Source: Aphanomyces cochlioides
Lineage: Eukaryota; Oomycota; Saprolegniomycetes; Saprolegniales; Verrucalvaceae
Assembly (NCBI GenBank): GCA_019828595.1
Contig: JAHQRK010000008.1
Coordinates: 248,001-312,000, forward strand
DNA length: 64,000 nucleotides
Reading direction: 5' to 3'
In this document: positions 1 to 10,872 of the stretch, piece by piece
Position numbering within the stretch: position 1 is the first letter of the stretch
Layout: each line of letters begins with the position of its first letter
Notes under the pieces: model-generated
Told to the model about the DNA's origin: nothing
The model's input: the letters and a program-made list of their open reading frames with translations, nothing else
Database searches by the model: none
Made by a program: the position numbers and the translations under genes

Positions 1-239
1 TTGCCCCGTACAGCGCTTCGGTGGAGCTCAAAGTTCGCCGCAAAGTCGTCACAGCGTTTTTCCAGCAGAGTCGCCACCATTTCAGTGGTCCACACGGTCT
101 TGGAGGTCTTCTCGATGGCCTTCCTTGATTTCTTTGTGCGACCGGGAGTCTGCGAAACGGCTGCACATGAGGCCAGCAACATGTCCTCCATCACAGCTTT
201 GTCTACCGTCGATGTAAAACTGTTCGTGGAGGGAATCAT
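1..239 (-). CDS. Myb/SANT-like DNA-binding protein, N-terminal part
   Basis: The frame opens at an ATG (237-239) and runs off the left edge, giving 79 residues. An in-frame stop lies 4 codons upstream, so this start is the only one. After a basic stretch (TPGRTKKSRK) it reads KTVWTTEMVATLLEKRCDDF, the tryptophan-led first helix of a Myb/SANT-like domain. Such proteins accompany PIF/Harbinger and related DNA transposons and help the transposase bind DNA. A Myb/SANT-like gene also occurs at 62.4-63.2 kb. Whether this copy is functional cannot be judged from the fragment. It could also belong to a host transcription-factor-like gene. Confidence 0.6.
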   Translation of the reverse strand, partial: MIPSTNSFTSTVDKAVMEDMLLASCAAVSQTPGRTKKSRKAIEKTSKTVWTTEMVATLLEKRCDDFAANFELHRSAVRG

Positions 240-1214
240 GAACGAATTTTACTTTTCATTGGTTGCTATTAGCCAATTGCATCGATCGTCTATGAAGTAG
301 AAATCGCTGATATCAGAGCGTGTTTTGTCTGCCTCAAAATTCGCTGAACAAAAAATTGGTCCGAACAGGCCCTAACTCACAGACTTGAACCATTTACTGT
401 ATTGGGCAATGAATGAATCTTGCATTATGTTTATATTTTTATCGATTTATCCACAAGCCACGTAGCAATAAGCGAGAAATCTTACCGAGGAATATCGAAC
501 TTGTCTTTAGTTGGCCTACGCGTCAGTTAAAACCCCTCTCAGTGTTAGCTGTGGAAACGCAATAAGGTATAAACATTAAACTGTCGTATAGAATTATTTA
601 TTACGTTTAACAGTTTCCTTGGTTGGAGATAACTTTGAATATCGACGACATCACAAATTTACCTTTGGAGGCTCGGAAGTCCATGAAGGAACACAAAGAG
701 TATAATCGGTCCTTGTATTTTGGATATAAAATGGGATAGCGCAGGATATGAATGTTATATGTGTTGTCTTTTCATGGGAAACGCGCGTGTAGAATTACTC
801 GAGATTAAGATCCCTGTGGCTGTCAATGAGACAACAATCCTTGCGTGGACCACAAGTTTGTGTTATAGTCATGGCTCGATTTAGTGAACCCACTGAAAAT
901 AAATAAAGCTTCAAAATTAATATACAATCAGCTTCAACAAATTATAATAATATAGTTTATTCAAGTCGTTCGGAATTGTTGGCAAATCGATAACATGTCG
1001 GTTTCACGCGCTTGTGAGAGCACACCGAAAGTTGTCAAATCTCCTCGAAATATCTCTCTGGTTAGTGCAAAACGAAACGAGGAAAACAAGTTTTCGAAGG
1101 TTAGAAAAAAGTTCCATCACGGTGAGCCTTGTGGCCACCTCTCGACTTTTCTTTACTTGAACATTACTCTGATTTTAAACTTCCTGAACCATCAGAGTCG
1201 ATTAGTGGCATGAT
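240..1214. other. A/T-rich stretch, no gene seen
   Basis: Only short open frames without recognisable motifs occur here. The stretch is the flank left of the copia-1 3' LTR and presumably the old target DNA of copia-1. Confidence 0.5.
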
Positions 1215-1366
1215 TGTTAAGTTGCAGAACAGTATACAGAGAAGGGTGCATTAAATTGAATAGGAACACAAAAAAGTGAGGGGGCTTAAGGATCACGGGC
1301 GACCCGTCGAAAGAGTCGCTCTCCCATACACTGAAACTATTCTAACTGAGCCAAAGGGCACGCCTA

Positions 1367-3580
1367 CAGATAACGCCGGAATTGATCGACACAGTAGTAC
1401 TCACTGTATATATGGAAATTTGTATGTGAGTCAATTTTGTATTTTAATGAATTTCATGACGGTGCCAGCCTCCAAAATGCAAAACGTGGTTTGATTGGCC
1501 TAAAAATAGACAATATTTGACGAATACATTTTGAGTGGGAAGAACGCAAATCTGCACATGGGATATTGATTTTGGTAGGTAATAGTAGTATGAATGACAA
1601 CGATGAGCAAAATTATCGAATACAGGAGTTTTTCTAATCGATATTACAAAGTCTAGTTTACTTTTTTAGTATACTATAGTACTGTCTTCAAGCTACTTGT
1701 TCGCTGAAAACCTTCGGGGGCGTGGTCAAATTGCTCGATATTTGCTGACTTCCACCAGTCTTGGCACTCGAGGAGCATCATTATGGGTCTCTGTCCTTTA
1801 ACGCTGGTCAAGTCCAACAGCACCTAAGTCGAGTTAAGGTGAGAATTATCTCACCCGATCATAGCCAGGCTTTAACAAAGAAACTCAGACAGTATTTTAG
1901 TATTAGCTACAACTCGTACACTTTGGGCACAGCTTTGGAAAATGACGATTTGATAACGTCATGTGAGAGGGAGTTCCAAGCAGTGATCGTCCTTTTGATC
2001 ATCATGCGTTTCTCGGCAGCAGTCACGACAGGTTTTTCTTTCAGCCACAGTGATCTGAGTTTTGATTTAAGGGGACCCATAACCCCAGCATCGAGGGGCT
2101 GGTACACACTGGTAGAGTTAGGAGGCAGTGGCTCGAGACTTGCACAGAGATCTAGACATATAGCCTCAATTGAGGAATGACTCACATGACAACTCAGGTT
2201 GTCTGCCAATATGACCGAGGGATTCTCAGCAACCAACTCATACTTCAAAAGCTCTTGGAGGTAGATGTGCCAAACTCGGTCGTCCATCCAAGCCTCTTGT
2301 TGGACGACATAGACATGGCCTTGAGGATAGGTAGGAATCTCGTCAGACTCCACCTTGCCACCAGGCTTACCATGGACAATGAACAAAATCGGCAGCTTCT
2401 TTCCTATAAAGATAACGTCAATCAGTGAAGCATTCAGTCAAATACCATCAGCTCGGATTTTCAATACAGCCGTGAGTCTATCTGAGTGCTTTTCTGTCTT
2501 GTCAACTTTGGATGAACCACCAACTTCAGCTCAGGTACGACGAGGAGGCATGTCATAATAGACACCAGTTTCGTCGACATTCAAAATCTCAGAGAGGTTG
2601 TACCCATCGTACTTCTCCCAGAACTGCTTGGAAAAGTCAGCCTGAATTTCTTTCAACTCTTCTTGTTTCAACCTTAAAAGGCATGCCACACGCTGAGAAA
2701 ATCCATGGCGGTGGGCAAAGCGCTGGCATAGATGCATCAGTGAGTTATAGCCGCGCACGTCATTCTTCTTGTTGGCAAGGTAGGCATCAAGCCAAAACGG
2801 ATGATGAGTCTTCATCCACGTCACCATGTGGGCGGTTGTCAAAACGTGTTCTTCTCGACGGACATCCTTCATAAAAGTCACAAGCTCTTGACCAAAGGGA
2901 ATTGCTTCATGACGCCCTTGACCGTCAAGAGACATCCTCTTACCAGAGCCTTGATGACCCATATAGAGTTGCCTTTTCTTGAGCCAACCAAGGAACGTAG
3001 TGCGTGGCACATTCTCGTCGAGACATATTTTATTGACATTTGGAACGCCGAGCATGTCATACAGCTCAATGAGGCGGATTCGAACGCGTATGAAGTAATG
3101 TCGGCGGGGATAACTTGGCAGGATAGTCTTCCTCTTGACTGATACGTTGTCATATATGACGAGATCATGGACAGTTTCCTCAGAAATGTACTGGTCAGCG
3201 CATGTCTGAGAACAGCAAGCTGCATCGTACGGCGGTTCGAAGTTGACCGAAGAAAAGTACTCATTCGAGCAAATGTGGTGTGCATCACCATGACACATCA
3301 AGCATCGTCGGCTTGTGCATGGAGATGGACAGTCAGGAAAGAGGCACAACATGGCTTTGATTGAATTTGAATTTTGAGTGCGCGGGAATTTCCACCCAAT
3401 CAAACTTGAGTTTATCATGTCCAATCGGAATGTATTGCCCAGATTTTACATTGTTTTCATTGGATTACATTACTGAATTTTGATTGGTTGAAATATGAAT
3501 GAAATTCTAAAATGGGCAGTTTTTAGGAATTATATTACTTTTGGATGTACAACTGTGTCGATCAATTCCGGCGTTATCTG
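1367..3580 (-). mobile_element. Pogo-1: pogo/Tigger-like DNA transposon with TIRs and TA duplication
   Basis: The ends are perfect inverted repeats of 29 bp, starting CAGATAACGCCGGAATTG at 1367 and ending with its complement at 3580. TA flanks both sides (1365-1366 and 3581-3582), the target duplication of the Tc1/mariner/pogo group. The CAG start is usual for pogo and Tigger. The 2214-bp element carries one transposase gene on the minus strand and sits in the LTR of copia-1. Confidence 0.9.
1907..3352 (-). pseudogene. Pogo-1 transposase (DDE_1 type), one nonsense codon, one intron
   Basis: The minus-strand frame starts at ATG 3352 with a Cys/His-rich segment (CLFPDC, CLMCHGDAHHICS) that probably binds zinc. 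A helix-turn-helix-like middle follows, then the first catalytic Asp in NVDETGVYYDMPP. At 2531-2533 a TGA interrupts; the family has Trp or an aromatic residue here, so TGG to TGA is likely. The frame then runs to ADG, and a 42-nt GT...AG intron (2404-2445) is needed to continue with KKLPILFIVHGKPGG. The second Asp is in ILADNLSCH and the third in QPLDAGVMGP. The intron position is shared with the transposases at 16.9 and 21.9 kb. The product would cut and paste the surrounding element, but the stop makes it non-functional. Confidence 0.85.
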
Positions 3581-3769
3581 TATTCAGTCCAACAGGATAG
3601 AATGGAGAAATCTCAACACCCTCCCCGACTGAATACACCTCTTTCAGAGCTCAAATTGGTTGTTCAGAATTGTGGCTTAAGCGTAGGCTTGAAGCCCCAA
3701 GCTAGTAAGCAGTTGAACGAGTGCAGGCCACCGAACTTAAAACTTGATGGCCATTAGGCGCAGTTGTTG

Positions 3770-4145
3770 GGGTCAACGCCAGTTTCTCCCGTAAAGGTAA
3801 GTAAAGAGTGGCAACGAGGGGCTTGGTGAACAAGTCCGCCAAGTTTTCTTTCGAGGAGACGTACTCGAGCTTCAGTTCCTCAAGTTGAATTCTCTCTCAC
3901 ACAAAATGATACCTCAATGTGTTTGGTCCTTGAGTGATGAACAGGGTTACAAGAAGAAGCCATTTCTGGCTAATTGTCCGCCCGGATAATTGAGCCTGCC
4001 TTCACAGGGTTTCCTAGCTCTGCGTTGAGAGTTCTCATGAAGAGGACTTCTTTTGCACACTGAGCAAGAGCGATGTACTCAGCCTCAGTAGTGGATTGGG
4101 CTACAATGCGCTGAGTTTGAGACGACCAAGACACCAAGCATTTCC
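3770..4145 (-). pseudogene. Copia-1 RNase H, C-terminal part (decayed)
   Basis: Translating the minus strand gives GKCLVSWSSQTQRIVAQS followed by TTEAEYIALAQCAKEVLF, the most conserved stretch of Ty1/copia RNase H. NPVHHSRTKHIEVSF and a C-terminal region follow. A TAG replaces a residue after RADN and at least one frameshift follows, so no long open frame exists. The upstream half of the same RNase H is at 9.1-9.4 kb; the two were one gene before the 4149-9100 insertion. RNase H removes the RNA strand during reverse transcription. Confidence 0.8.
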
Positions 4146-4229
4146 CAAGGAGATGCGGGAAACCTCATAAACGCAAATTGAATTATACATCATTCATTAC
4201 TAATCATTAACTCTGAATACGCGAGATGT

Positions 4230-5030
4230 TTACACACAGATTGGTCGATGCGACCTCAAATTCTGCGACGATAATATCATCGTCAATGTTGATATCCCCG
4301 GCATTAAAATGAAATGTCTGGGGACAACAGCCTGTGGTAAATCGATTTTTTGGACTGACGTTGGACTTTCTCGTTGAGATGTCAGTCTTTTGTCCATAGC
4401 CTTGGCAAATGCTTGGATCTTAGCGAATACTTTGTGCTTTTTATCGTCAGGTGTCTTCTTGAGTTCATTTTCTAATTTTGTTTCAACGGCGGTTAAACCG
4501 GGAGGCCATTTGTATGAAAGAGTGGCAATCTTTGGTGATTATTGGGTAACCTCAAGTCTGCATGACTTGACACCCCACATCATGGATACAGCAACTCCTA
4601 CAAACGACTTCTTCGTCTTGTAGTCGTAGTAGTCGTAATCAAGAAATCCCGGATTTTGTAAGGGGCGCTCGCATTGATTCCCCTCCTCCACCGCACCATC
4701 CTCATCACTACGATGGCGCTTGCCTAGCTGAGGTATGTCGAACCCTTCACCGAAGAAGGTCACAGGTGTCGATCGTCTACCTCCTCTTTTGACTCTATTC
4801 CTTAGTTCTGGTTGATAAATTGTTAATATAGATACCTAGATGACCTTACTGTTTGCCATTTTGGTCTTTCTGAGATGTACGCTCAACACGGGATCAGAAA
4901 ACGGCTCAAACACAGTTGGAGCAAGAGAGCGCACGTAAGATGGTGTCGAGTCCGCCTGAATTGCTCCTTCGTCGATAAGTTGCTGTAGTGTTTGCTGAGC
5001 TTCGCAGTCACCTGTCCACTTCTCTGTCAT
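4230..5030 (-). pseudogene. Transposon accessory protein, two exons, function unknown
   Basis: Exon 1 runs from ATG 5030 to 4850. A 42-nt intron (4808-4849, GTAAGG...ACCAG) joins it in phase to exon 2, which stays open to TAA 4230-4232 except for one TAA at 4539-4541 (probably from CAA). The joined product is about 250 residues. The N-terminus (MTEKWTGDCEAQQTLQQLID, then HLRKTK) resembles a short domain of W..S..A..L..dI..G form that I associate with protist transposon-linked proteins; I cannot name the family. The middle is acidic and tyrosine-rich (LDYDYYDY). The C-terminal part (YKWPPGLTAVETKLENELKK) looks helical. The gene faces away from the DDE transposase within the same TIRs, so it probably assists transposition by binding DNA or the transposase. 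Confidence 0.6.
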
Positions 5031-5631
5031 TCAGAGTTGGCGCCTTTTGTGTTTTTGTATCCGGATATCCGGAACGGGAAAGTACATATGCTAATTTAAA
5101 ATGTATTTTAAATTCCAAATTGAAATTATTTTTATATTTTCGAGTTTAATATAAAGTAACGAGGTTTTTTGCAACTTTCTTTGAAAAGTTTTTTGAAAGT
5201 TTTTTTGAAAACTTCAACTTTCGGAACAAAAAAACATGTCTTGCTGACTTTCAATCAACCTAGGGACATAATGTCACAATAAGGTTTTGCACAAATCAAC
5301 CAAAAATTTCAGGGTTTTCAAATGTTTTTTTGAAGACGAAAAGTTGATTTTTAAGGTTTTTTTGACATTTCAATGTCAAAAAACTAGCGAGGATAGCAAA
5401 AAACTACAAGTTTTTTGGAATATTACAGTAGTCCATAAGAATATGTACAACCTCATAATAGTGGAGAATTGAATTTCGTTTGACAAGCCTAGTTTTTTTT
5501 ACTTCGAATTTGTCGAATGCAAAGTTTCTAAATTTGAATGATGTATAAAACTTAGAAATTATTTAGAAAATAGTATAAAATAAATACTTCACTATTTTAA
5601 TATTTTTCATTTTTATAAAGAAAGGACAGAC
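5031..5631. promoter_or_regulatory. Divergent intergenic region of the two-gene transposon
   Basis: This 600-bp region is strongly A/T-rich, with runs such as GTTTTTTTGAAA. It lies between the start codons of the accessory gene (minus) and the transposase gene (plus). By position it must hold both promoters. No specific box can be assigned from the sequence. Confidence 0.35.
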
Positions 5632-5961
5632 ATGAACACCGATCAAGAGCGATCTCTCGAGGCCGAAATTAAGTTGCTAGCTGCGTCAATGCTTCGCCGA
5701 GCAGCGCCATATCAAACAAATACCACAAGCACAAGAAGATGTAGGTCTATGTTTGGGACATCTCCTAAAATCGTTGCCGATTTGTGGCTGATTGCAGGAG
5801 AAAGTGCAAATGGCTCCAAGTTTCAACACCTACTCTGGGGATTAATGTTCCTCAAAGTGTACGCAAGTGAAGCTGTTCATGCTGCATTAGCAGGTGTCGA
5901 CGAGAAGACGTTTCGAAAGTGGTCCTGGCGCTAGGTGAATATCCTCAGCAGTCTCTGGATT

Positions 5962-8516
5962 TCGTAATGCTGGTGAAATCACCTTTTTGGCACCACGTGA
6001 TTGGTTGAAAGCTAGCGAATAGTATGGTTTCTGCATTTTGCATTCGGAAGAGTGACGGCAAGAGGGAAGCAAGCCGAGCCATAACCTCGGTGAGAAGACG
6101 ATATGCGTTGCAAGCCGTCAACCATTCAATGTGAATCAACACAATGTATATCTATTGCATTATTTGATTACGTAACATCTCTTTCTCATGTAGAAGCCGA
6201 CAAATTGTTGTGATCTTCATTTGCTCGAGTCTCCGTGGCTTGTTTTTCCTCGTCGTTTTGATTTCAAGTTGGATGGCCTTGATGGCCTGGTCAAACGCTG
6301 TCTGGACAACTTCATTGCTCGAACCAGCCCGTGGAACACAAAGGGACTTCTCCTGTAGATAGCTTACCATTTTGTTTATCACATACTTCCATTGATAGAA
6401 AGTATTTCTCACAATACGATTAGAAAAGTCATGAAATGATGCTTGACAAAGGGGAGACCAGCGTTGTGACGCATCACCACACCACCAAAGATGCCAAGCA
6501 GCACAAACACCAACACTAGGAAAGACAAATGATTCGGGGAGATGATGAAAACGACCTTGCCAGTTGAATGCATCAAAAGTCGAACCACCAGAGTTATTTT
6601 GGGACAATGATTCCATGCTAGATGTAGATCGTTGTAAGGAGCTTAAAGCACGTGACAAGGTTGATTCCAACACTTCCTTCGTAATATTTCCAGCCATGAT
6701 TCCTTTCTCTTCCAGTAGCTTTGAAATACCATCAAGTACAATTTGTGGCAGGGCTTCAATTGAGGAGTAATTTCGTTGAATGCCACCATATATGTGAACA
6801 TGGGGTGGTATACCAGAAGGCTTCATAGGAGACTTATTCATATCGACAAGAAGAGCAGATTCAAGCTGACCAAGCAAATTGGATCTCGGAACAATGGTGT
6901 AGATAACAAAGCATGTGTAGAGGGCAAGTGGGACGATAAAAAACGAGCATGGTGTACAAGCGAAGCAAGGGCAATTTCAAGAACGGGAACAAATGATGCG
7001 TCTTGACTCAACGATGGGAACATCAATAGAAGGGCTTTGTCGAGGGGGATAGATGGTAAACTGGGGTGGTAAAGCAGCAAATGTAGCTGAATCCAATGGA
7101 AGGCCAGCCACTACTCGTCGACAAAATTGATCTCCAGCACTCTCATAACGAAAATATCGTTCCAGAACATTTCCTAAGGCCCACCCACAACGCAAACATA
7201 CACTTACTATAGTTGGACCGGCCGTCGAGCCAGAGCATGCAAAGGTGGCAACACCTTTTCGAATAGAGTGGGTGCCGATATCTTTTCTTGTACGCTCAAT
7301 ATGTGATGAATGTTGACGAGCAGCGAGCAACTTATGAAGTGCAAATCGTTCTCGTTGGTTTGAACCAGGAAACAACCAACCAACACCAAGCTGTGGTTGA
7401 CAAGCCAAGTAGATGCCAAGGGCAAGGAACAGGCATGTATGAGGGCTCATAGGATTTGCATAACAATGACGAGGATCTTTTAAATTCGAACCTATAGGAT
7501 ATAGTTATAGTTGTCGACATGTTGCACTTTCTACCCTCTTGCTGTGTCTTTGTCTTATAAAAGCATACACCTATCGAGTCATTCTCAAGCAGAATATGAT
7601 GTAGTTGAATTGTTTCCGTAGATTTGGAACGACACATGAGATTCCAAGTTAGGATCAGGAAAAGATGAGTGAATCCACCGTCCTTTAGCGACAACGACCT
7701 CTCGCATAAAATTGAATACATAGCATAGTGAAGAGGCTTCTTCCCCGACCCAACTTTTTCTCCACTTTGCAGCTTTTCAGCATGCATTTTCCTGATGCCA
7801 ACTTACTATAAGAATATACTACTTATGGAAGGATTGTACCTGACAAAATCTCTTTCAGATCTTCGCCATATTCGTCTGGAATTGGCATTTGTAGGTCTTT
7901 GTACAGCGATTTGATTGAACTTCTATACTTCGATAGTGTATTGACCTCTATATCCTTAGAACGCATTGTATGTGTTATAAATTCTTTGAAATGGTCGTAT
8001 TTGAATACGTTGAGGTCAATGATCTGCTCACCACTGTCGCTTTCTCTTAGCAAGTACAACTGATCTGTCTCCTATTCACAATCAATGACTACCGTTATAT
8101 TTCATGTCAAACCTGTATCCATGCCCTTATTTGACGTAGACCTGACGCATATCCTTTTCGTGTGCTATCCGAAATTCGCTTCGTCCGCGCACGTTGAATC
8201 GTGAAGTCTTCGACCGGCATTGCAAATTTGGAAATAAGCAGCGTGTCTTGTGCACCAAATTTTTGGCCAATGAAATTAGAGAAAATTTGAGTGGTGCACA
8301 GAATATCACGATTTACATTTCCCGCAGGATACTTCTTGACTGTGAATACAATTATCAAAGAAATAGATAAAGGAAACTCCCGAGAAATGGACATTGTGAT
8401 GACGCCAGCAATACGACTCTCACAACTAATAGCTGTGAGCATTACCTTTTACGGTTTATCAGCGAGCTTGAAATTGTTTCAGTATTAAGAAAATAGGCTA
8501 ACAATTTTGTGTAAAT
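5962..8516 (-). mobile_element. Crypton-1 (tyrosine-recombinase DNA transposon)
   Basis: The segment that interrupts the DDE transposase contains a single minus-strand gene for a Crypton tyrosine recombinase and no inverted repeats. Cryptons insert through the recombinase and lack TIRs. The limits are estimated from where the host reading frame stops and resumes and may be off by 10-20 bp; no target duplication could be fixed. Confidence 0.7.
6152..8442 (-). pseudogene. Crypton-1 tyrosine recombinase, multi-exon
   Basis: The gene is assembled from minus-strand exons. The N-terminal part, RKGYASGLRQIRAWIQ, joins across a 41-nt intron (8072-8112) to ETDQLYLLRESDSG and a SAM-like DNA-binding region. 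The catalytic part has the first Arg in WNLMCRSKSTETIQL. After a 43-nt intron (7492-7534) comes NLKDPRHCYANP, then GTHSIRKG (His-x-x-Arg), CGWALGN, and the Tyr in ERYFRYESAGDQ. This matches the R-HxxR-Y set of Crypton recombinases. A further C-terminal region ends at 6152. The joins near 7790-7825 and 6880 do not keep phase, so small frameshifts or unrecognised splice sites exist. Function: insertion and excision of a circular intermediate at short shared sequences. Confidence 0.8.
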
Positions 8517-9103
8517 AGATTGGGGAAGTCGGTTTGACGGCTCAGAAAGTGATGCAACAATGTTTGTGTCCTTGGACGGCACAGACTTTAGAGTCCAAGA
8601 ACCTCACGATTTTGATCCCTCGTGGTATTCGCACAAATTTCATGGCCCAGGAATACGGTATGAAATTGGCCTCTGCATACAGGCAGGCCATATCGTGTGG
8701 GTTAATGGGGGAGTGCCATGTGGCGCTTGGCCAGATTTATCCCTAGCACGCAACGCATACACTCAAGCAGTATTTGAGGGTGAGATGACCTGCGCCGACC
8801 TGGGATATGCCGATCCAAACTATTTTATTACCCCTCAGTATCAACCAGAAAGCTCGATACGTCAAAAAGAAATAATGTCTCGACATGAAACCGTCAACAA
8901 CCGTTTAAAACAGTTCTCAGTGCTCAAGTCGACATTTCGACATCGAATCGATTTGCATTGCCTTTGTGTGCATGCCATCGTGAATATAGTTTAGCTTGAG
9001 ATCGAAAGCGGTTCTCCTCTGTATTCAGTTTCTTTCTAGTCTCAAAACTACAGACAGAATAATAAATTATATGAAATTTCACTGAGTTTCCCGCATCTCC
9101 CAA

Positions 9104-10255
9104 CAATGACAATAGCCGCTGGTTGATCTTCGATTGTCAGGGTTTGCAGCATAGCCCGTATCAGTGTAACCAACAAGTTTAATTGTTGACCATGATAGAG
9201 TATGCCATAGTTCATAGTGCCTGCAACGTAGCGTTTCACTCGTTTCATTTGACCAAAGTGTTTTCTCCCAGGTTGATGCAGGAATCTGCTCAATGACTGC
9301 AGTGCAAACGCCAAATCTGGTCGAGTTCCCAGCATAAGGTACAGAAGCGATCCAACGCCCTGACGGTAGCTTGCATGCATGACTGCGTGTGCTTCTCCTT
9401 CTGTCAATCCAACGGAAGGGCAGTCGTCAGCGGTTAATATCTCGTCTATTGGGGTTGACGCTGGACGGGCTTTTTAAAGTTGTAATCTTTTGAGCATTTT
9501 AAGAGCATTGAGCTGTCGGGAGATGTGCATTGTTCTTTGTCCACAATTACGAATGATTTTTAGTCCAAGAATATAGTGAATAGGACCCAGGTCTTTTGAG
9601 GAGAAGCGCTGCTTAATTGACGTTTTGAGCACGTGCATGACGTGGTCATCCTCGGCTACGAGTACTAAGTCGTCCACATAACCTGCTATGATTGCAAGTT
9701 GGCCCTTCTGCTGACGAGTGTGGATGCATGACTCAGCGTTTGTCTTCTCGAAACCAATCTCACTTAGAAATAATGTCAGAACTTTGTGCCATGCACGAGG
9801 AGACTGCTTCATTCCATATCGAGACTTCACCAGAAGGCATGCCATACTTCGCGTAGTGCATTTCGTAGGGGGATCCCAATCCAGGCAACCTCATTGCTGA
9901 TTTCTTGCGTTGAAATGCCTTCGGGCACCTCAATGTATATCGTATCCTCTAAGACTCCATTCAGAAAAGCGGTATCAATATCCATTTGGTCACAGGTACG
10001 TCATGAGCATTCGCAATCGCCAGCAGAGTACGTAAGCTTTCAAGTCTCATCACAGGTGCAAATACTTCATTGTAGTCCAGTTCCTTCACCTGAAGAAAAC
10101 CTTTAACCACAAGCCGAGCCTTATATCGATCAATCGCTCCATCACTGTTTTCCTTCACTCGAAATACTCACGTCGTTTTCTCAAGCTTGCGATCAATTGC
10201 AGCCTCGACATATTTCCAAGTACCATGTGATTTGATTGAGTCTATTAAATAGACT
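9104..10255 (-). pseudogene. Copia-1 reverse transcriptase and RNase H (N-terminal half)
   Basis: Minus-strand frames read GTWKYVEAAIDRKLEKTT, then RYKARLVVKGFLQVKE and DYNEVFAPVMRLESLRTLL, the start of copia reverse transcriptase. After a frameshift come SRYGMKQSPRAWHKVL and the intact catalytic box GYVDDLVLVA, then VGSLLYLMLGTRPDLAFAL and GYAANPDNRRSTSGYCH from RNase H. Stops and shifts separate these blocks. The RNase H breaks off at the CAA duplication of the 4149-9100 transposon and resumes at 4145. Confidence 0.85.
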
Positions 10256-10263
10256 CAATCAAA
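10231..10263. repeat. 33-nt perfect palindrome next to the hAT-type insertion
   Basis: TTTGATTGAGTCTAT, a TAA spacer and the exact complement ATAGACTCAATCAAA form 15-bp arms. Only one arm is expected in copia reverse transcriptase (it encodes I-D-S-I-K-S before HGTWKYV). The other is an added inverted copy. The last 8 bases are the target duplication of the adjacent element. Confidence 0.85.
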
Positions 10264-10872
10264 CAGGCTTGGGAACAATATGATCTTTTGTGATCTTCCC
10301 CTCGCTGGCAATCCCGATAGACTATCTTGCGAAGGATGTGTCAGACGGTAGGTTATCTTTTGTAAAAAGGAAGATAAGATTATCATGGTCGATTATCGGA
10401 ACTGTTTCATTGTTTTGAGGAATGTACCATATCGTTATATGATTGGTGCATATCTAGAAAAATTAGTTTGTATTTTTGCAACCTTAAAATGAAACGAATG
10501 CAAGTTGGATTCAGCATTTTCTCATTGATCAAAAGACCGCGACAAGGACGCTCTGCGGCCTCCGTGTGAGGCAGCAACAAGACCTCGACGCGACACAACA
10601 TCGTGAAGTGCTGTGTGGGACAAGCAAGAAGCTCATCAACGAGTCAAAGAGGTGGCGCGACAGTGCATATCTTGCACTTATAGCCCGTTGAGGACACTTT
10701 TGTGAAGTAGAAGGCGATGAGATTGTGTGCCGGTATTGAGAGAGGGGATATTGTCAAATGTGAACGATATGTACAAGTATCGAGGATCGCTTTGATAAAT
10801 AATCGGTGGCTAGCAGCCAGTCAGATAAATTATCGGCAAGCTTTCTGCCACTCAATTAGATAATCTTTTTAA

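Larger units (their letters stand above)
1215..3618 (-). repeat. Copia-1 3' LTR, split by the pogo-1 element
   Basis: On the minus strand a purine tract (GGGGAGGG, 3619-3626) is followed at 3618 by TGTTGAGATTTCTCC, a typical copia LTR start. The far end reads CTTAACA at 1215. Without the pogo-1 insertion the LTR is about 190 bp. The outer end is an inference from the near-inverted terminal hexamers TGTTGA and TTAACA. The second LTR is missing, so it cannot be checked by self-comparison. Confidence 0.55.
5632..9030 (+). pseudogene. DDE transposase (PIF/IS5-like), split by a Crypton
   Basis: The first part starts at ATG 5632 and contains LLWGLMFLKVYASEAVHAAL and DEKTFRKWSW, a helix-rich N-terminal region that precedes DDE_Tnp_4-type catalytic domains. 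A TAG at 5932-5934 is followed in frame by VNILSSL. The gene then breaks off at about 5960 and resumes near 8514 with DWGSRFDGS. The catalytic part shows SLDGTDFRV (first Asp), SHKFHGPGIRYEIGLCI, GAWPDLSLAR, ADLGYAD (second Asp) and RHETVNNRLKQF (Glu). A TAG at 8992-8994 replaces a codon before LEIESGSPLYSVSF, which would end the protein. The reading on both sides of the gap is that of a single gene, so the Crypton inserted into it. Confidence 0.8.
4149..9100. mobile_element. Two-gene DNA transposon (DDE transposase plus accessory gene) in copia-1
   Basis: A 15-bp perfect inverted repeat, GGAGATGCGGGAAAC at 4149-4163 and its complement at 9086-9100, bounds the element. CAA flanks both ends (4146-4148 and 9101-9103), a 3-bp duplication as in PIF/Harbinger. 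The two sides of the insertion are consecutive pieces of copia RNase H, which confirms the boundaries. Inside are two divergent genes: an accessory protein on the minus strand (4230-5030) and a DDE transposase on the plus strand (5632 to about 9030). The transposase is split by a Crypton, so the original element was about 2.4 kb. Placement in PIF/Harbinger/IS5 is an inference from the transposase motifs and duplication length; the CAA target differs from the usual TWA. Confidence 0.8.

Noticed and set aside
4530..4550. A 21-nt intron in the accessory gene
   Set aside because: The frame simply continues through one TAA in the same phase; a 21-nt intron is too short to be likely.
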